From Melampsora larici-populina 98AG31 (taxonomy: Eukaryota; Basidiomycota; Pucciniomycetes; Pucciniales; Melampsoraceae): 64,000 nucleotides of DNA. Shown here in pieces: positions 59,555 through 64,000 of this stretch; within the stretch, counting starts at the first letter, position 1, and the number at the start of each line of letters is the position of its first letter. The stretch is from assembly GCF_000204055.1 (NCBI RefSeq), contig NW_006768794.1:784325-848324 (forward strand), in the 5' to 3' direction. Below the pieces are notes generated by a model, which did no database searches, was not told where the DNA came from, and worked only from the letters and a program-made list of their open reading frames with translations. The position numbers were made by a program, and so were the translations under genes.

Positions 59555-60045
59555 ACAACCTGTTCCGGATGATGTGAAAGGTTTGTCGTAGGGTAAATAA
59601 AGGTCCCTGGTTTCAAATGTACAGTTACTTTTTGGGTGGGGTGGAATATGCCAAAGTTGTGGTGAAAACATACATTTGTTTTCAGGTATGGGTGTTACTT
59701 GGTCAAAACATGATCATACTCAATTGTCCAATCACAACGTGTTCCGGATGATGTGAAAGGTTTGTCGTAGGGTAAATAAAGGTCCCTGGTTCCAAATGTA
59801 CAGTTACTTTTTGGGTGGGGTGGAATATGACAAAGTTGTGGTGAAAACATACATTTGTTTTCAGGTATGTGTGTTACTTGGTCAAAACATGATCATACTC
59901 AAGTTTCCAATCACAACCTGTTCCGGATGATGTGAAAGGTTTGTCACAGGGTAAATAAAGGTCCCTGATTCCAAATATACACTTACTTTTTGGGTGGGGT
60001 GGAATATGCAAAAGTTGTGGTGAAAAGATACATTTGTCATAAGCT
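59555..60045 (+). repeat. Three tandem ~179-bp units
   Basis: Units start with TGTTCCGGATGATGTGAAAG at 59561 (one mismatch allowed), 59740 and 59919. Copies 1 and 2 are nearly identical; copy 3 fades after about 60045. Confidence 0.88.
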
Positions 60046-61144
60046 ATGCATCAAAAAATGTGGAATCAACATTTTCTAATCAGGAACTTGATCCTGATTA
60101 TGTGCAAGGTGAGTCATACAGTAAAAATATCAGGTTACCTTTGGCTTGGTCTGCACACAAAGCAAAAGTTTTGAGGGAAAATTTCAATTGCTATATAATC
60201 AGGTATCCATGCTCCAGGTCAATATAAGATGATTACACATTACTTTAAAGTGTAATCATGTAGAAGGAACTTAATTTCAGCCAATTCATATTCCTTCTAC
60301 TTGTTTAATAATAAGCATTAAACTTAAATTCAGCCAATTCATATTGCTTCTGCTTATTTAATAATAAGCAGATTCACCATTTAACAATGTCACCATCAAA
60401 ACTTAATACTTGCATCTAAATACACATGACTGTCTTTAATCTTAAATTTATCTAAACTTTTAGCTAAATTTAATTCTTCTTCAGTCTCAATAAAATGTTC
60501 TTTTTAGCTCAATTTGATGATACTTTAAATCTTGCTTCATTAAGACTTCTTCCTCGAAATAAATTGAATAAAATCCAAAGATTTTATTATTGATGATAAT
60601 GAAATGATCTTTTCACATCATTTTGTTTATTTACGTTTAATCAAACGTAAAAAAGGTAAGACCATTTTACAAAGCGGAGCCCATGCTACTCCTTATGAAT
60701 CTACCACAAATGGTTTCGTGAGTTCGGTAATGATTGATTTTCGAACGTAGTTCGGGTAGCATCCTAGGTTATGTCCACCCTAAAGGTCGGGTAGCATACA
60801 GAGGTTATGTCTACCCTAACCTCTGTATTGAGGGTTACCATTTGTTTTTCGTAGTCAGAGAAAAATTCTTCAAGATGAAACCACAAGACTTACGATTTTC
60901 TGCTTTCAAACATTCCAAAGACAACTGGCCTCAAGCAACTCGACTTTAATTGCATCCCAACAGTTAGTAGCTGTTTTCTCCTCGTTGTCGGACTCCGTAC
61001 TACGAACCGGGAGAATTCAGCCTACTGTCCAGGGAATCTTGCAAGGTTGACTCAATCAAATTGATCATCTATTATCACCAAGTTCCATCCAAATTCAATA
61101 CCAACTCTCGACTTTCGATTCTGATTAACTTCAGATTGAACATC

Positions 61145-61960
61145 TTCAGGTAAGCTTTCAACACTTGACCTACCAATTGGATGGATTGTTCGAGTGCTAA
61201 GTCTTCAGTAGGCAAATTTGATTAGGTATCCATTATTATTGATCTGTGAATCGATCGCTGCTATCTGTGGATCGATCGCTGAGAATCAATCTATCTCTAC
61301 TAGCTCTCACACTTTCAAATCGAAAGGTTGGAGATTATATTTGAGACTGGCTCTTAAGCTGTAGGCTCAGTCCTGAGGTAGAAGTTTAGATATTTCTAGA
61401 CTTCAGAATCGAATTGGAGGGTAAGTCATTATGGAAGAAGCTCTGTATTCTGGATATGTTGATCGATAGCTAACAATCGGTCTCTTCTACCAGCTCTCAC
61501 CGTTGCAAATCGAAGCCATCAAAATTATAATCAAGACTAGCTTCTAAGCTGTAGTCTTGAACTCTGAGTAGAAGTTTAGATATTGATAAACTTCATATTC
61601 TAATCTGAGGGTAAGTTAATATCCTTCACACTCTTTATTATTGATCTGTCAATGGATAGCTAAGATTTGATGAATCTCTACTAGCTCTCAGCCTTTCAAA
61701 TCGAAGGTTTCAAGATTATACCGACTACTTGCTCTTAAGCTATAGTGCGAAACTGCGAGGAGAAGTTTAGATATTTCTAAGCTTCTGATTCTAATCTGAG
61801 GGTAAGTCAAGAAGAGATCAAATTTTACAATTTGATCTCCCGATCAATAGCTGATATTTGTTCTCTTCTACTAGCTCTCAGCATTTCGATTCGAACGCTT
61901 CGATTTTTGATCTTTATAAAGATCAATTGAATTTTAATATTAGGGTAAGTTATAATGAAT
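61145..61960 (+). repeat. Array of exon-intron-like modules upstream of the TET-like gene
   Basis: GGGTAAGT recurs at 61419, 61609, 61800 and 61943. Each is followed after about 45-50 nt by a branch-like GCTAA and then CTACTAG or CTACCAG plus CTCTCA. Between modules lies a similar stretch with TTTCAAATCGAA, CTTAAGCT and AGAAGTTTAGATAT. They read like repeated 5' UTR exons with canonical short introns. Confidence 0.6.
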
Positions 61961-62116
61961 CATCGTCTAAGGATTACCAGCTAAGAATCTATTTATCTGT
62001 CTTAAATTTTAGCTAGCTACTAGCTGTTAAAGCGTGAAACCGATTCAAACACTAAGTATCTTACTAGATTCTAAAGGGGGAAATTTGAACTTACTCACCT
62101 TCAAGTTCAAAGTAAG

Positions 62117-63638
62117 ATGACTCGTTCCAGAAGTAAACAAAGGAAACAAAATGCGGGGGTGAAGGTATCCAGTTTCAAATCGAAAACTTGCGCAAGCTAC
62201 TATAAATGCAAGAACAAATATCGGAAGGAGAAGGCTCTTGGCAACTCTTATACTCGTAATCATGCCAAGCGAACTGAATTGAAAAGGAAACTTATTCAGG
62301 ATCTTGGATTACCAATGGATACTAAGTTTGTATTTCGTTATAGTCTACAAGACCAACCTGAACAACCCGAACGAAAAATCCTCAAGATTCAAACTGGAAC
62401 GGTGGTGGTGATTAATAGAAAGGATCTATCAATTGTAATGGTGGTTCGTTGTACCCCATTTAAAGACATGAATAGCTCTCTTAGAGAGAAGTATAATCAA
62501 TCGGTATCTACTACTTTCCAACATGCACGTGCTAGAAATCAATGCAAGATACATTGTTCTCTTAAACATCATGATAAAGAAGAAGGTGAACATGATGATG
62601 AAAATATGATATGTGGATGGATGGGCTGTTGTGGTTGGAGAGGGGGTTGTGAGAAAGGCAAAACCGCTGGTAAATGATTTCATCTTAACATCTGAAGCTT
62701 ATTAACTAATAAGAAAGATGGGTTCTTAATAAATGTTGTATGAATTGTTCTAGGGCCTTATTGTATAAGCGCATTTACTTCAGCAAATATTGGACGAATT
62801 CTTACGGACAAAGAAAGGATGATTGAATTTCATCAGATTCGTGATTTCTGGGCGGAACAATTTTCATCTTTATCCCTCTCTGTGTTCAAAACCAATCTTG
62901 CACTCGGAATTCAAGCAAATATCCCAGGTTTTGATTCCTTGGCATGGGAAAATACACAGAATGGACTAGTATTTGCGTCAAACCTGGTTGTAACATGTGA
63001 AGGGTTTTGTAACCATTCTCATACTGATAAAGATCATACCAGATATGCGTTTGGGATGTGGGGCATGATTATTAAAGCTAGTGGACAGCCGTATGATATG
63101 GAGAAGGGGGTTCAAGTTGGGGGGAAGATGGTTAAGCTTGGGAAACTTGTTGGGTCAAGATTTTGTGTAGATGATTTTGGTGTTGAGGTGGTCTTGGGGG
63201 TTTGTAATGGTATGTATGATCTGTTATGGGATAGCACAGTGAGTTTTTTTTCTTATGATCATTGGAAGATTCGAAAGAACTAATTTTTTTGTCAGATTCC
63301 GCATTATACTACATCCTCAATAGCTTATGATGCTGAAGGTAATGTAGTCGAACATAAGTCAAGTGCAGTCACTTTATATGGCTCATCATGTCAAATATCC
63401 GAGTCATTGGTCCAGCGTATCAAACTCCTAGGTGAAAAAAAAAGGTATGACTGATTTACAATGGGAAATTTATTGTTATGAAAGAGTTAAAACTTATGAG
63501 GAAGAAGTTGACCCTAAGTATGATAAGGCTTTTGAAAAAGAAGAATTAAGAAAGGAGGAGCAGGCTAAGAAAAAGGAAGAACGATCAAATAAGAGGTTAT
63601 TGGCTCAAGCTAAGAAAAACCAGAGGAATAAGAAATAA
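62117..63638 (+). CDS. TET/JBP-like 2OG-Fe(II) dioxygenase, 3' frameshift
   Basis: Exons 62117-62669, 62754-63238 and 63296 onward. Family: the Tet-like 2OG-Fe(II) oxygenases expanded in basidiomycetes and linked to KDZ transposons; relatives oxidise 5-methylcytosine. Visible: basic N-terminus with KCKNKYRKEKALGN, VVVINRKDLSIVMVV, then the iron-binding HxD in NHSHTDKDHTRYAFGMWG (residues near 275), and a likely distal His in STIPHYTTSS. As read, exon 3 stops at 63452-63454. One A fewer in the A9 run at 63435-63443 would carry the frame to 63638 through a Lys/Glu-rich coiled tail (KEELRKEEQAKKKEE), about 459 aa in all. The indel may be a sequencing error. Nuclear role inferred. Confidence 0.82.
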
Positions 63639-63844
63639 TAATGTTTTTAGTTTAATCACCCCCTTTTGAAAGTTATTCCAAACACGGATGTTGTGATCAT
63701 TCTAGATAAATTGAAAGTCAAATCTTGATATACTTGAAATTTATCATCAGTTGAATAAGCTTGTTAGAGTAGAACTTATCATGTTAGAAAAATATGAATG
63801 AGTTGGTTATTACAGTTATACACGAGTATAAGACTTCTACACTT

Positions 63845-64000
63845 AAATCATCACCCACGTGTGAATGTAATTCACCCATATGTGACTGGGATTCACCCAT
63901 GGGTGAATGTAAGTCACATACGTGGTGAATTACATTCACAGGTGGGTGACTGACAGTCACCTATGGGTGAATCCCTGTGTGTGGTTGTATCCTTGGTGAA
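63845..64000. repeat. Quasi-palindromic repeat cluster 5 (right edge)
   Basis: ATTCACCCATATGTGA, ATTCACCCATGGGTGAAT, TTCACAGGTGGGTGA and GTCACCTATGGGTGAAT, the same form as cluster 1. Runs off the window. Confidence 0.85.

Larger units (their letters stand above)
58822..62116. other. Non-coding spacer between HMG-like and TET-like genes
   Basis: 3.3 kb without a recognised gene. It holds repeat cluster 4, hairpins, the 179-bp tandem array and the exon-intron-like modules, all listed separately. A direct repeat (CAGCCAATTCATATT ... TTTAATAATAAGCA) occurs at about 60278 and 60331. Confidence 0.5.
50690..64000. mobile_element. Putative composite KDZ-family element, right end outside window
   Basis: Holds an intact KDZ transposase (-), an acidic HMG-box-like gene (+) and a TET/JBP-like dioxygenase gene (+), with related quasi-palindromic repeats at both edges and inside. 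Published work on basidiomycetes ties TET/JBP genes to KDZ transposons. Exact termini and target duplication were not found: the left edge is where the repeats begin, and the right edge is cut by the window. Two adjacent elements instead of one cannot be excluded. Confidence 0.5.

Noticed and set aside
1..64000. tRNA or rRNA genes
   Set aside because: I looked for B-box-like GGTTCGAATCC and conserved rRNA stretches and saw none that fold convincingly.

Overview
The window is nuclear DNA of a basidiomycete fungus, most likely a rust (Pucciniales). Genes carry many short introns (about 50-90 nt, GTAAGT-like donors), the intergenic DNA is AT-rich, and the mobile elements (KDZ, Ngaro-type, hAT, MITEs) suit a large repeat-filled fungal genome. 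No species is claimed.

Positions 1-31.7 kb are a gene-poor host region. In order it holds: the 3' part of a low-complexity gene (1-745, +), a secreted CPL1-like cysteine-rich protein (2624-3923, -), kynurenine 3-monooxygenase (5066-7012, +), the complex III assembly factor MZM1 (8548-9285, -), PP4 regulatory subunit 2 (10571-11797, -, with one in-frame TGA), a CDK8-like kinase fragment next to a PIF/Harbinger-type MITE (about 14.2-14.9 kb), a Cys-rich candidate effector (18047-18601, -), a 1.28-kb GC-rich non-autonomous transposon (19162-20438), nucleoporin NUP85 (21610-24689, -), a decayed hAT transposase (about 25.4-25.7 kb, -), a flavin-reductase-like protein (25967-26650, +) and a small membrane protein (31174-31683, -). 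Exon chains for five multi-exon genes (CPL1-like, KMO, MZM1, the KDZ transposase and the HMG-like gene) were worked out by hand and each sums to a whole number of codons.

Positions 36.6-49.0 kb are a three-level nest. A RHO1-like GTPase pseudogene is split by an 11.6-kb hAT element whose ends carry matching inverted repeats and a 7-8 bp target duplication. The hAT transposase gene is itself split by a 6,585-bp Ngaro-type tyrosine-recombinase retrotransposon with textbook split direct repeats (A1 - ORFs - B1 A2 B2). Its Pol and recombinase ORFs are intact; its Gag has one stop and one frameshift. Five of the six differences between its repeat copies are CpG-to-TpG/CpA type.

Positions 50.7-64.0 kb are the most interesting part. 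An intact 11-exon KDZ transposase (51546-56155, -) is divergently paired with an acidic HMG-box-like protein gene (56667-58821, +), followed by a TET/JBP-like 2OG-Fe(II) dioxygenase gene (62117-63638, +). Five clusters of quasi-palindromic repeats of the form TTCAC-N6-GTGAA lie at the left edge, in two KDZ introns, behind the HMG-like gene and at the right edge of the window. I infer one KDZ-family element of at least 13 kb that carries its own 5-methylcytosine-oxidising enzyme. In-frame stops across the window are almost all TGA, as expected from CGA decay by 5mC deamination, which would make such a cargo meaningful.
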